From Thereva unica (Eukaryota > Arthropoda > Insecta > Diptera > Therevidae): a stretch of 64,000 bases of DNA. The notes beneath the pieces were generated by a model. The model was not told the origin of the DNA and searched no databases. It worked only from the letters and a program-made list of their open reading frames with translations. The DNA lies in the NCBI GenBank assembly GCA_949987705.1, contig OX465282.1:42000039-42064038 (forward strand), in the 5' to 3' direction. The translations under genes were made by a program, and so were the position numbers. This document shows, one piece after another, positions 42,402 to 54,700 of the stretch. Position 1 is the stretch's first letter; each line of letters begins with the position of its first letter.

Positions 42402-44744
42402 TGTAACTGTCGGGGAAGTTGGTTGAGCTTACGCTCGAAGAAGGACTGAAGAATATTGTTGCCACAAGGGGCCACAAACATATTACAAAAAAAAGGAAAT
42501 GGGAAGGGGTCACTAATGACCAAAAGTGTGGCTGGACGAGGTCCAAAGAAAGGGATATCGCCGAGGAAAACTTGTTTTGCCTCCACTACACCTGGTTGGG
42601 CACGTCTAGCGGTGCTCTAACTAGCTCGCCGGATGGGGGGGGTTCGTAGTGTAGGGAGCCAATGAGAATGGGGGTGACAGTTCGAAATAAACTAAAAATT
42701 ACGTGCCGCTGAACACCAATTCAAAAAAAAACCACGGAATATCACGATATGGCGATAGGGGAAACCGTCCGGGGCCATCGAGAGAGCTTAATGGTATTCG
42801 GGGTCGTAGTCATGCGGTCGGACGCGATCGGGGTAGAATGCTGAAAATTAAGGCTTATAACATGCAATTACTTACGCTGCGGAGTGTGGAGCTCACAGCC
42901 TCCCCACCGGGGACCATGTTTCCGGCCCGTCTGCCACCTATCTACATGTCAATTGACGGAAAGGAAAAGTCGAAGAAGGGAAAAGAATGACTAGTGATTA
43001 CAAAAAAAAGGAATCTTTATTCCATATCAATTTATTGCTGGATAACCCGATATTGGGATGAGTCTTAGGTATGTATATAACTTTAATACGTTACTCTAAC
43101 TAGACAAAAAAAAACACAAATTTAAGAATCTAGTCCAGAAATATACGATAACATTAGTAAATATTGCTTTTTTTCTCTTTTTTGCAATTATCAATATGAT
43201 TACATTTGCAGGCTGCTTGGAAGGGCTTCTGACATTATTCGTCTGCTTTACAACAAAAATATAATCTTTTTCCAATTTTATACTTGTATTCAAATCTATG
43301 ACTTACTTATAAATAAACTTATCCATATATAATCACTGCAGTTTTTTTTTTCAAAAAAAAGAAAATAACAATTGTACTTTAATGTGCATTCCTGCTGGGT
43401 AAAATTTTCATATTTCTTTCTCTTTTTTCTTAAGTAGTCCACATAACGGAAAAATTTGACTTGAATCCACAAAAAAATTCTTTAAAAAAAAACGGACATC
43501 AGCTTAATACATGCACATATTTCACCTATAGTTAGGTGATCACATTATATTTTACACGTATGTTTATATGATTCATATATATAAAAAAACTTATTTCTTC
43601 TAATTTTTTTTTCCAGTCTACCAATTATTAATTTATAATATATAGATATATATGTTTTTGTTATTCAATTTTCCTTATTTATCCACGGTTATTTATATTT
43701 TGTTTATCATTATTTATTTTAGAAAAAAATTGTTATTTAAAAAAAAGGTATATTACCTTAATATTTGAGGTAAAACAACTACTTTCAGTCTGTAATCACA
43801 CTACTGGTGTATATCAAACAAAAACCAAATAAAAATCTACAATATTAAACACAAGGTTTACCTTATTTAGGTTTATTTAATTTTTTTTTCTTGAGTTAAT
43901 TTCCTTTACTTCTATCTATGAGCTCCAGCCGGATGCAACGGGGACGTTTTCCTAGCGACACGAATAATGTCTTCTCCAAACACCTTCTTTTCTAGTGTTG
44001 CTTAAAATTTCGGCTCTTCTGCGCCATAGGAATACACAGGGCTTGCAGATATAACCATCTTGTAACTTTTTTTCAATAATCACTTTTTACTTTCTCACTA
44101 TCGGCTTATTCCTTCTTTCTCACTTTTTCTTTATAGTTTTAAACAGGTAACTCCTATGTCCAAAAAAGAATTCCCGTGGGTAAAAGTATCCGCCATTCCC
44201 TGCGACTTAGCTCGTCGCGTCGGTGCTTCCTTCACAGAGTCTACCCACTGAATGACGCCAAATTCCAAGCTTCTCCTCTTGGTCACCGGGTCTCACACCA
44301 AAACCGCGTTTACACTACGCAATTTACTCATTGCCATTGCTTTCCTTCGGTCAAATTGTGATTGCCCAAAAGAAGAATTATAAATAATTATAATGGAATG
44401 AGGGAATGGATTACACATTTTCCTGTTTCACCCATACCAAATAATTTTCGAAACGAATTTTTGGCGGTGGGATCCAGGTGTCGCGACCTGATTGGCTAAG
44501 TTACTAGACGCCGTCCGGAGCGTCCATGGGGAAAGGAGTTGCGTGGGCAACAAATTGGTGGATAATTATTTTTGAAAGAAAAAAGAGATAAGCAAAAAGG
44601 GGAAATGAATGGGCCAAAAGGGTGTATGGAAAGGATTCTTTAAACAGACGTTTTTATTTCAGGTTATTGCTTAGCAACGGCAATTTATTTTATTTTCGTG
44701 GGAGATTTATTTACTCGTGCCTTCGGACATTGCCGACCGTTACA
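42402..44744 (-). repeat. Element G, 5' LTR (uninterrupted)
   Basis: 2,343 bp, ends TGTAAC and GTTACA, aligned over its whole length with 32725-37014 except for the nested X. It contains the empty X site at 43423-43428. At 2.3 kb it is long for a gypsy LTR. Confidence 0.92.
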
Positions 44745-45724
44745 CTCTAAAGCGACTTATATGAACTCCCAAGGTATTATAAACTATAAAGTAGCACTAA
44801 ATTAATTAATTTTAAGAAAATATTTGAGAGCGAACACGGATAATAATAAGGTCTGACACAAGTACAATGGAATAAATGGACGGATATCGAGTTAATGATC
44901 TTAATACGAACATAAATTTACTTATAAGACTCGAACTAGGACACTAAAATGGGTACTATTTCCAATAATGTTTGTAGGTAACATATAATTTAAAAAAATT
45001 CTTACATTGTAAAATAATCCCAATTCCTTCAACTATATTGTTGAATAAATTTGGTACCAATTGCATTACTTACAGAGATTTTACAACACTTTGTGATGCG
45101 GGTTCTGTCATAGCAACCCTGTCACTTATTTGTTACCGACGGCATTTTCCACCCTTTGAGAAATTAAAAATTTGTTTTTTTGCTTTTGTTTCACTATGAT
45201 TCCGTAAGCACTATTCTTGTCCCTTTGTTCATTGGAGGCGTAAGCACTATAAGTTTTATTATATTCCAGCGCGATCATAGATTTCTGGCGTACTTAGTTA
45301 GACACTATGCAGTATTATGTTCATTTTCATAACACCTATTTACTTTAGCTAATACCTATTTACGTATTTATTCACTTATTTATTATATTTATTGCCTTTT
45401 TTTTAATTAAAATGGATCACACAGATTAACCGGACATGTAATATTACCATATTACGATATCGACTTGCTGGCTGAATAATTGAAATGTCACTGATCTCCG
45501 TATTGAAGTGAACGTTTACGGTTTTAGGAATTATTTTGCTTTGCCAAGAAAAAAAATTTGCTTAATTGGCATTGAAATAAAATGGATGCTTCCTATTGTT
45601 ACCTTAGTTTTAAGGGGATTGATATGAAAGTTGAGAATTGGACGATGGCACATAAATATGACGTTATTAGGAAGTTTACGCGTTTTTGATTATAAAGATA
45701 GATCCCGGTTGAGCCCCCAATTTT
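44745..45724. other. End of duplication copy 2, then unassigned AT-rich DNA
   Basis: 44745-44748 is the right CTCT duplication. To about 44815 the sequence is the remaining end of the ~490 bp unit. After that I see no gene or clear repeat on either strand. Confidence 0.6.
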
Positions 45725-45909
45725 ATCGCGTACCTTTCCTGCATAACTATTTCGAAATTCAAAATTCCCTTTACTTTCTCCCGCGTGGGAACTTTTCGTT
45801 GGGCATGGAAGGCGACGAAATTAATGTATGTAGTTCCTTTTAATAGATTCCATTTTTGAAGTGAAACTTCCTTGCTCTCGTTCTGAGGATTTTGAATTAA
45901 TTCGCTCAA
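45725..45909 (-). pseudogene. LINE A ORF1 (gag-like) fragment
   Basis: The minus strand encodes INFVAFHAQRKVPTREKVKG-type sequence ending MQERYAI, nearly the same as 20880-21007 but without the RT insert. Similarity stops at the same codon (ATCGCG at about 45727) as in the chimera, and on the right at about 45855. It extends the known part of ORF1, which in full-length elements precedes the zinc knuckles. Isolated, no other part of the LINE is attached. Confidence 0.7.
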
Positions 45910-46470
45910 GTACGAGTGAATTCAGAAAACTGAAACGCAAACAAGGACAGGTGTACGAAACGGAAGTTGCCTTCTCACTCATTTACATAATCGGAAATTT
46001 AGTGATGACACACACCGCACCAGCAGGATAATATCTACAATTTATTTAAATTGGTCATAGATGGCTCAGGCATCGGTAAAGTAAAATGGGGAGTCGGTTA
46101 TTAAAAAAATGAGATTGTGTATTAATTATTAAATATAAAATTTTTGTAAAAGCAGCGAAATATTTTTGATTTTTGAATTGATTCGAGCCAGTACGAGTGA
46201 ATTCAGAAAACTGAAACGAAAACAAAGACAGTTGTACGAAACGGAAGTTGCCTTCTCACTCATTTACATTACATTACATTAAGTGATGCCATATAAACAA
46301 ATTCTACCAAACCAGCAGGAAAATATTTACAATTTATTTAAATTTGTACATAGATGGCGCAGGCATCGGTAAAGTAAATCTGAGGAGTCGGTTATTTAAA
46401 AAATTAAGATTGTGTATGAACTATTAAAGATAAAGTTTTAGTAAAGCCAGTTAAATGTTTTTAATTTTTG
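45889..46470. repeat. ~285 bp imperfect direct repeat, two copies
   Basis: The phrase GTACGAGTGAATTCAGAAAA starts at about 45911 and 46192. Both copies continue through GTACGAAACGGAAGTTGCC and GGCATCGGTAAAGTAAA to GATTGTGTAT. About 10-15% diverged by eye, with one ACATT microsatellite expansion near 46263. No coding content recognised. Confidence 0.75.
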
Positions 46471-47284
46471 TCAATTAATACTAAAAGTGTTTTTGGTAAT
46501 ATATATTTGAGTACATATGTAATAACTTGAGTATTGTCATCTCGTGGGCTCACAATTACATTAGGGAATAATAATTTCGAGCTGTCATATCGACAGCTAG
46601 TTAGCTACAAAGTGTTACAATTAAAGTGTGACATTAGAGATCATTTTTGAAAAATATTTTTAAAGTAAATTTTGAATATCACATTTAACTTGTAATTTAA
46701 GGTGATCCGCTGTCACATTTAGTGGTTTTCTTTGGCTTACAAACAGGATTGTTTTCTATTTAGACAAGTGATATTTGCTCAGTGATAATGGATCGCAAAA
46801 TTCCTTACATCTATGTATTATCTCCGGTTATCATATGATAAATTTTTAATTGTATTAAAACAATGTATATTGCCAGAATTGAGATTATGGCCGTGTTCCA
46901 TAATAACAACCAGCATACTAACCACTGAAAAAGGGTAAATTTAAGTTGTTACGCTGCGAATAACAGCAGTGTACATGAAAGTGTTACAACTTGAAACTAG
47001 CTGAAGTTCCATTGGGCGATACGCATAAAACTTCAGCCAGAAATTCAAGCTTTAGCTACTTAAAAATAGATGGCTTTTTGCTTTTTATACACTGTACTGC
47101 ACTGTACTGTACTATTCATTATATTATGATCTATCAATTGAGTTAAAATATTATGGTTTCATTCATATTTTAGATTATAATGCAAGACACGAGCAAATGA
47201 AGAAAAAAAATACAATAATGAAGAACATACAGACATAAGTATGTACGCGATGTTTCGCTTCTGCCTTGTGTTCTTTAATACACA
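46471..47284. other. Unassigned AT-rich spacer
   Basis: No gene, repeat or element recognised. It ends in a T run where the gypsy A fragment begins. Confidence 0.5.
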
Positions 47285-47521
47285 ATAATATTTTTTTTTT
47301 TATAAAATTAGACTAGAAAACCATATCCTTCCTCTTAAACATTTTTTTGCTCATATAATGGAATTTTATTTCTTGCTTTTTTCTTACATCAAGCCTACTT
47401 ATTACCTAGGTACTTACTCTGGGCCCATCTAACAATTGCGTATGGATATTTTTCCTATGCATGCATTATGAATAATTAATTAAAGGAATTTAGTCTACAA
47501 AAAATATGAATAAATATGGGT
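47285..47521 (-). repeat. Isolated gypsy A 3'-end fragment
   Basis: Matches 21008-21232 nearly perfectly. On the minus strand it starts at CCCATATTTATTC and ends TTTTATAAAAAAAAAAAA. The longer A run at its 3' end and the lack of the upstream TGTTAAGAG start suggest a 5'-truncated, polyadenylated copy rather than a solo LTR. Confidence 0.7.
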
Positions 47522-48294
47522 AATAATAAATATGGATAATAAATAGATAAATATAAACTGTTAGCGAATAATTATTATATAATAATAATAAGGTATATAT
47601 TATTTTAAAGGCTTAGCTGGAAGTCCCACGTTGGTTAATTAAATTGTTGTTGGAAGTCCCACGTTGGTTATATTATATCGTTGATTTTTTCTTGTTGTTT
47701 TTGCAGAACATTCTCTTTTGCAGGTTACTTTAGATAGTGAGGTTAAAGCAACTATCTTTTGTTCATGTACTGGACGGTGTGTCTAACATTATATGTACTT
47801 TCTTCGCTAGTGCAATCTCATATTTTATGTATAAATTTTGGTATGATTTGTTATAATATGACTATAATTGTATAATTGGTGTGGAACACTATTCCTAAAC
47901 TATAAACAACTTTTTTACTTTAAACTTTTAATAATTTTAATTTCTTTTCTAGATTCATAACTTCGACCTCTACAATTTGGTCTTTACACTCTGCCTCCTA
48001 GTACAAGAAGAAGGATCGGTTCTCTATCTCCTCGCCACGCGGCAGTTTTCGAAGAAAAATGGAATTTCGGATTTCCGCTCTGTTCTAGCCTTACAGGTTT
48101 TTAATTGATTAGGTATTTAATTGTTAGGTCTAATTAAAATAAATTTTTGTGATATTTATGTCTGATTTGTTATTGGTTAATCTTGAAATATGTATACTAA
48201 GTTTACTTTGAAATAATTTTGAATTTCGTTATGATGTCATTTAGGACTTAGGACATTTTTTAATATTTATGTTTATTTGAGTTCGTAGCAATTT
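47522..48294. other. Unassigned spacer with a short direct repeat
   Basis: TTGGAAGTCCCACGTTGGTT occurs twice at about 47619 and 47650. Otherwise AT-rich, with no gene seen. Confidence 0.55.
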
Positions 48295-48301
48295 TGATAT
48301 G

Positions 48302-49340
48302 CTACAGACGAAGCGCCAACTCATCATTGTACATTGCGATCCATAGGAGAGGGCCGAGGACTGAACCTTGCGGGACACCGCATGTTGTCCCGAACACTTT
48401 AGGACCATCATCCGAATCACAATGAAGCGACCTACCCTGGAGGTAGTCGGCCACTACTCGCACTAGGTACTTTGGTGTGCCTAGCTTTATCAACGCCTCA
48501 ACTATTTTGCTCCTCCTCGCTGAGTTGAAAGCATTTTGTACGTCGAGGGTTATCAGTGCGCAGCAGTGATTTTTCTCTATGGTGGCTCTTGCTATGCCCA
48601 CCACCATATTGACTGCATCAGTTGTCGTCCTTACCTTTCTGAAGCCGAATTGCTTGTCCGACAGGCCACCTACCCTTTCGACGCTAGGGAGAATCCTGTT
48701 ACAGATCACCCGCTCGAAAAGTTCGCCTATGCAACTAAGGAGGCATATCGGTCTGTAGGACGATGGTTCCCCTAAAGGCTTGTTCGGCTTCGGTAGGAGC
48801 ACGAGTTTCTGTTGTTTCCATCGCTCCGGGAAGATCCCCTCTCTCAGGTACGCTGTGAAGACTTCAGCGAACCTGTCTGGCGCTATTGAAGCTGCTAGCT
48901 TCGCCGCTTTATTTGGTATGCTATCCATGCCAGGGGCCTTATTGGTGGCTACCTTTTTTGCAGCCTCCAGAATCTCATCTACGGTCACCGCAGGTACCTC
49001 TTCTGGGTCCACCTGAAGGGTGGGTAGTTCGACAGTGCGTACGTTCTGTGGAAACAGGACGTACGCAATGCTCTGGAGTAGCGCGGGGCAGGTAATCGGC
49101 GGAGAGCGCTTGCTCTTGACCGCTGACATGACCATTTTATAGGCTCCACCCCAGGGATCCGAGTCTGCTTCTCGGCACAACCTTTTGAAGTGCTCGGACT
49201 TACTTCTAGCGATGGCTTTGTTCAAAGTTTTCCTCGCTTCTTTATATCACTGAAGGAGTTCATCGAAATCCGGACGGTTCCGATTTCTCTGAGTTATCCT
49301 TCTCGCTTTCAGGCAGGCCCTTCGGCATTCGTCGATCTCG
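48302..49340 (-). pseudogene. LINE A copy 3 ORF2, linker and N-terminal RT
   Basis: 307 open codons (48302-49225; the apparent start is a TTG and is not a real initiation site). Shows the linker, then RT motifs SSYRPICL, ITLDVQNAFNSA (first catalytic Asp) and PQGSVLGPLLW. The catalytic FADD and everything after are missing, because similarity ends at 48302. A TGA interrupts the linker near 49250, and a frameshift near 49345 separates it from the endonuclease. Non-functional; useful as an undeleted guide to copy 1, which has a gap near 19315 where this copy reads through. Confidence 0.85.
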
Positions 49341-50207
49341 TTATTCCACCAGAAGTGGGTGTTGCCGATTGCCGGCGCGCCGAGGCATGGATGCATCACA
49401 TGCATATTTTAAAGAATCTTCGATTTGCTCTGCCCCTTCCCTGGCACCTCCTGCCGACCTCGCATCATGCAGGAATACTTCCTCGAACACCTCTGCGTCG
49501 AGTTTATTTACGGCCCATCCTCTGTTCGTTCCATAGCTAGGATTCCGTTTTCCTATGCCCTGACCAATCTCGAAGATGATGGCTTGGTGGTCGTTGTGCC
49601 TGTACCCATCGCTCACCCGCCACTGTAGGTCCTTGACCACTGAATCGCTCACATAGGTGATGTCGATTACAGATGTTCTCCCACCCCTTTGGAAGGTGTT
49701 TTCGCCTCCAGTGTTGACTAACACTACGTTAAGTCGCGAGAATACTTCTAGAAGTATGCGCCCTCTTGCATTTGTTTGTCGACTGCCCCATTCGACAGCC
49801 CAAGCATTGAAATCACCCGCTAATATTACGAGGTGATGGCGGCTCGCGTCGGCGGCTAACCTTTCCAGCATCGACTCGTAATCGTCTAGTGCCAGGCTTG
49901 GCGCCGCATAGCAGCTGTAGACGTGTATTCCGCCTACTTTTGCCCGCGTGAAGCCATTCTCTGGGCTTCTCATGGTATCTTCCATGGCTCGGCTCCCACA
50001 CGTCCATATCGCTGACGTGCCGCTGCTATCGTTTATCCAGACGCCGCTGTGCAGGTTTCTATACTGCTCACAGACGATTGCGACGTCGATTTTCTCCTCG
50101 TAGACTGTCTGTGCCAGCAGATCTTGTGCCGCTTGACAGTGGTTCAGGTTTATCTGTATAACCCTTATCATCGTCTGTTTTTCAGCGCCTCCTTGAATGC
50201 CGGACAT
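49341..50207 (-). pseudogene. LINE A copy 3 ORF2, AP-type endonuclease
   Basis: 288 open codons from a true ATG at 50205-50207. Same catalytic landmarks as copy 1: QINLN near the start, VCEQ, AGDFNAW and NDHQ. In copy 1 the last motif reads SDHQ; here Asn replaces Ser. The end of the domain runs out of frame at about 49345. The domain nicks target DNA in active family members. Confidence 0.85.
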
Positions 50208-50250
50208 CTATTACCTCCGGTTACGTGCCCACTATCTCTGCTTGCTATCA

Positions 50251-50517
50251 CTTATATTTAATGCATTTTACTTTAATTGTAAAAATTAGTTTTTGACATT
50301 GTAGTGACCGCGTAAAGTTTAATTACCAAACTTTACGCAACAACTTCCGACACGATCAAAACGATCAGTCGGAACACTCCATCGATCACCGAACGCAAAG
50401 TTCAGTGATCTTGCCGTGTTCCGTTCCGTCCCCATCGTGTTATCGACTGTCCAATTTCCGGCATCTCTCTGTACTTACGCCCTCGTGTTCTGACACAGTC
50501 GGTTCGACCTAAAAAGA

Positions 50518-50518
<1 letters not shown>
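50251..50518. other. Unassigned spacer with a perfect 11 bp hairpin
   Basis: GCGTAAAGTTT (50310-50320) and AAACTTTACGC (50328-50338) form a perfect stem with a 7 nt loop. No gene seen. Confidence 0.65.

Positions 50519-50573
<55 letters not shown>
50519..50573. repeat. (TA)n microsatellite
   Basis: About 27 TA dinucleotides immediately left of the AGGGTGGCCC element. Confidence 0.95.
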
Positions 50574-50574
<1 letters not shown>

Positions 50575-50576
<2 letters not shown>

Positions 50577-51530
50577 GGTGGCCCTTATTTTCAAAAAGTC
50601 GGAAATTTCCACATGCTAACCCCTGGAATGGTGCTCTATACCGAAAAAAAAAATCCTCTAAAAATTTCAGCTGAATTGGTTAAGTCTTACCCGTGCCGAA
50701 AGCGGGGTAAAATTTGGTAGTTTATATGGAAATTTTTATTAAACAACATTTTTGATTTGCTTCAAATTTTTTTTATGCAGTCCCTAAACAAAATAAGCGG
50801 ACCCGTATTTTTCCTTTTTTAATTTTGGTCAGTATTTTAAAAAATAAGGGGGGGGTTAAGTTTACGTCATTCGCCGATTATGCCCTTTTCCAAATCGTTA
50901 TTGCTCCGGTTCTATTCATCGTATCGAGTTAAATGAGATATCATTTTAAAGGTAATGAAGAGGTCTTTATTTATATATTTATAGTTGTGAAAAATTTTCA
51001 ACTTAGTATTTGTTATTAACAATTAAAAATTTTAAAAACCGTCTACTATGCGTACGCGTTTTTTTTTAAATTTAAAAAAATACTATCGTATTCCCCGGAA
51101 AATATCCTATAGTTGTAATACATTATTTATAGGAAATTGTCCAAACTTTTTAATTTTGGAAAAAAAAGTTTAGGTTTATCACGTATTTTTTGGAGAAAAA
51201 GGTGGTTTTAGTTGAAATTTTAGTGAAAAAAATACAAAATTTTGACTTTGGCGACTCATAACTCCAAAAGTTTATAAGATAGGACCATTATTTTTACCAC
51301 CGTAGAGAGGTGGGGGAATTCTGCGTACACCGGTACCATAATTATGAAAATGGGTTACACGGTTACAAAAATACAGGGTGATATGTAAAACTCTAGCAAA
51401 AAAACTTCAAAACGCCCTAGCGGCTAAACCGTTACGATTTCCCCCCCCCCCCCCACCCATACGATTTTTTGTTCGTCTATCCAAGACCTATCCATAGCCG
51501 GCCGCTTTGTAAGTTTATGTGGGACACCCT
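50575..51530. mobile_element. ~956 bp terminal-inverted-repeat element in a TA tract
   Basis: Ends AGGGTGGCCC and GGGACACCCT match as inverted repeats at nine of ten bases and are flanked on both sides by TA-rich microsatellite. The inside is noncoding, with A and T runs and a C run near 51440. Probably a non-autonomous DNA transposon; superfamily not determined. Confidence 0.65.
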
Positions 51531-51587
51531 GTATATATATATACATATATACATATATACATATATACATATATACATACTAGCTGG
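51531..51587. repeat. CATATATA microsatellite, left tract
   Basis: Tandem 8 bp CATATATA units, the same unit as at 55646-55874. Confidence 0.9.
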
Positions 51588-51700
51588 GACCCGGTGCGCC
51601 TACGCTGCACCCATAAGTCAATAGTAAACAATAAAAACCATCCACTGACTTAATATTTTTCGAGATATGAGTTTTACACAGATGAAATGCCTCAAAGAAC

Positions 51701-54700
51701 ATGGGTCTTGCGTCGGCCGCCATGAATCGGTATATTGAGTCTACTACATTGCTTATTGTATTCTACTTATCATACCCTTCAATTTGATACCCATGTTGAG
51801 GGGGTTGTGAAGAAAGTGGTAATCCGGCCTCTTTAGACGGCCGCCATGGATCTAAAGATATATTTTGTATACTACATTGCTTATTGTATTCTACTTATCA
51901 TACCCTTTCATTTGATACCCATGTTGAGGTGGTTGTGAAGAAAGTGGTAATTCGGCCTCTTGAGACAGCCGCCATGGATCTAAAGATATATTTTGTATAC
52001 TACATTGCTTATTGTATTCTACTTATCATACCCTTTCATTCGATACCCATGTCGAGGTGGTTGTGAAGAAAGTGGTACCCCGCCCTCTTGAGACGGCCGC
52101 CATGGATCTAAAGATATATTTTGTATACTACATTGCTTATTGTATTGTACTTAACATACCCTTTCATTTGATACCCATGTTGAGGTGGTTGTGAAGAAAG
52201 TGGTAATCCGGCCTCTTGAGACGGCCGCCATGGATTTAAAGATATATTTTGTATACTACATTGCTTATTGTATTCTACTTATCATACCCTTTCATTCGAT
52301 ACCCATGTCGAGGTGGTTGTGAAGAAAGTGGTACCCCGCCCTCTTGAGACGGCCGCCATGGATCTAAAGATATGTTTTGTATACTACATTGCTTATTGTA
52401 TTCTACTTATCATACCCTTTCATTTGATACCCATGTTGAGGTGGTTGTGAAGAAAATGGTAATCCGGCCTCTTGAGACGGCCGCCATGGATCTAAAGATA
52501 TATTTTGTATACTACATTGCTTATTGTATTCTACTTATCATACCCTTTCATTTGATACCCATGTCGAGGTGGTTGTGAAGAAAGTGGTACCCCGCCCTCT
52601 TGAGACGGCCGCCATGGATCTATAGATATATTTTGTATACTACATTGCTTATTGTATTCTACTTAACATACCCTTTCATTTGATACCCATGTTGAGGTGG
52701 TTGTGAAGAAAGTGGTAATCCGGCCTCTTGAGACGGCCGCCATGGATTTAAAGATATATTTTGTATACTACATTGCTTATTGTATTCTACTTATCATACC
52801 CTTTCATTTGATACCCATGTCGAGGTGGTTGTGAAGAAAGTGGTACCCCGCCCTCTTGAGACGGCCGCCATGGATCTAAAGATATATTTTGTATACTACA
52901 TTGCTTATTATATTCTATATAACATACCCTTTCATTTGATACCCATGTTGAGGTGGTTGTGAAGAAAGTGGTAATCCGGCCTCTTGAGACGGCCGCCATG
53001 GATCTAAAGATATATTTTGTATACTACATTGCTTATTGTATTCTACTTATCATACCCTTTCATTTGATACCCATGTCGAGGTGGTTGTGAAGAAAGTGGT
53101 ACCCCGCCCTCTTGAGACGGCCGCCATGGATCTAAAGATATATTTTGTATACTACATTGCTTATTATATTCTACTTAACATACCCTTTCATTTGATACCC
53201 ATGTTGAGGTGGTTGTGAAGAAAGTGGTAATCCGGCCTCTTGAGACGGCCGCCATGGATCTAAAGATATATTTTGTATACAACATTGCTTATTGTATTCT
53301 ACTTATCATACCCCTTCATTTGATACCCATGTCGAGGTGGTTGTGAAGAAAGTGGTACCCCGCCCTCTTGAGACAGCCGCCATGGATCTAAAGATATATT
53401 TTGTATACTACATTGTTTATTGTATTCTACTTATCATACCCTTTCATTTGATACCCATGTCGAGGTGGTTGTGAAGAAAGTGGTACCCCGCCCTCTTGAG
53501 ACGGCCGCCATGGATCTAAAGATATATTTTGTATACCACATTGCTTATTGTATTCTCCTTAATATACCCTTTCATTTGATACCCATGTTGAGGTGGTTGT
53601 GAAGAAAGTGGTACCCCGCCCTCTTGAGACGGCCGCCATGGATCTAAAGATATATTTTGTATACTACATTGCTTATTGTATTGTACTTAACATACCCTTT
53701 CATTTGATACCCATGTTGAGGTGGTTGTGAAGAAAGTGGTAATCCGGCCTCTTGAGACGGCCGCCATGGATTTAAAGATATATTTTGTATACTACATTGC
53801 TTATTGTATTCTACTTATCATACCCTTTCATTCGATACCCATGTCGAGGTGGTTGTGAAGAAAGTGGTACCCCGCCCTCTTGAGACGGCCGCCATGGATC
53901 TAAAGATATGTTTTGTATACTACATTGCTTATTGTATTCTACTTATCATACCCTTTCATTTGATACCCATGTTGAGGTGGTTGTGAAGAAAATGGTAATC
54001 CGGCCTCTTGAGACGGCCGCCATGGATCTAAAGATATATTTTGTATACTACATTGCTTATTGTATTCTACTTATCATACCCTTTCATTTGATACCCATGT
54101 CGAGGTGGTTGTGAAGAAAGTGGTACCCCGCCCTCTTGAGACGGCCGCCATGGATCTATAGATATATTTTGTATACTACATTGCTTATTGTATTCTACTT
54201 AACATACCCTTTCATTTGATACCCATGTTGAGGTGGTTGTGAAGAAAGTGGTAATCCGGCCTCTTGAGACGGCCGCCATGGATTTAAAGATATATTTTGT
54301 ATACTACATTGCTTATTGTATTCTACTTATCATACCCTTTCATTTGATACCCATGTCGAGGTGGTTGTGAAGAAAGTGGTACCCCGCCCTCTTGAGACGG
54401 CCGCCATGGATCTAAAGATATATTTTGTATACTACATTGCTTATTATATTCTAGTTAACATACCCTTTCATTTGATACCCATGTTGAGGTGGTTGTGAAG
54501 AAAGTGGTAATCCGGCCTCTTGAGACGGCCGCCATGGATCTAAAGATATATTTTGTATACTACATTGCTTATTGTATTCTACTTATCATACCCTTTCATT
54601 TGATACCCATGTCGAGGTGGTTGTGAAGAAAGTGGTACCCCGCCCTCTTGAGACGGCCGCCATGGATCTAAAGATATATTTTGTATACTACATTGCTTAT

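Larger units (their letters stand above)
32725..44744 (-). mobile_element. Element G: complete LTR retrotransposon, gag-protease only
   Basis: 12,020 bp between CTCT duplications (32721-32724 and 44745-44748). Two long LTRs begin TGTAAC and end GTTACA. The genes run on the minus strand: 5' LTR 42402-44744, primer site 42382-42398, gag, protease, a noncoding part, then 3' LTR 32725-37014, which carries a nested X. Gag and protease are intact, and the frameshift signal is intact. There is no RT, RNase H or integrase, so any movement would need enzymes from a relative. The LTRs differ mainly in homopolymer lengths, so the insertion is recent. Ty3/gypsy by gag and protease. Confidence 0.92.
48295..50250 (-). 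mobile_element. LINE family A, copy 3 (endonuclease to mid-RT)
   Basis: Minus-strand fragment, very similar to copy 1, running from the end of ORF1 (about 50250) through endonuclease and RT. It stops at the LRL codons just before the FADD segment (48302). More complete than copy 1 in the linker and RT fingers. Confidence 0.87.

Noticed and set aside
50310..50338. Hairpin as a transcription terminator
   Set aside because: Hairpin terminators of this kind are bacterial; the context is eukaryotic and no T run follows the stem.
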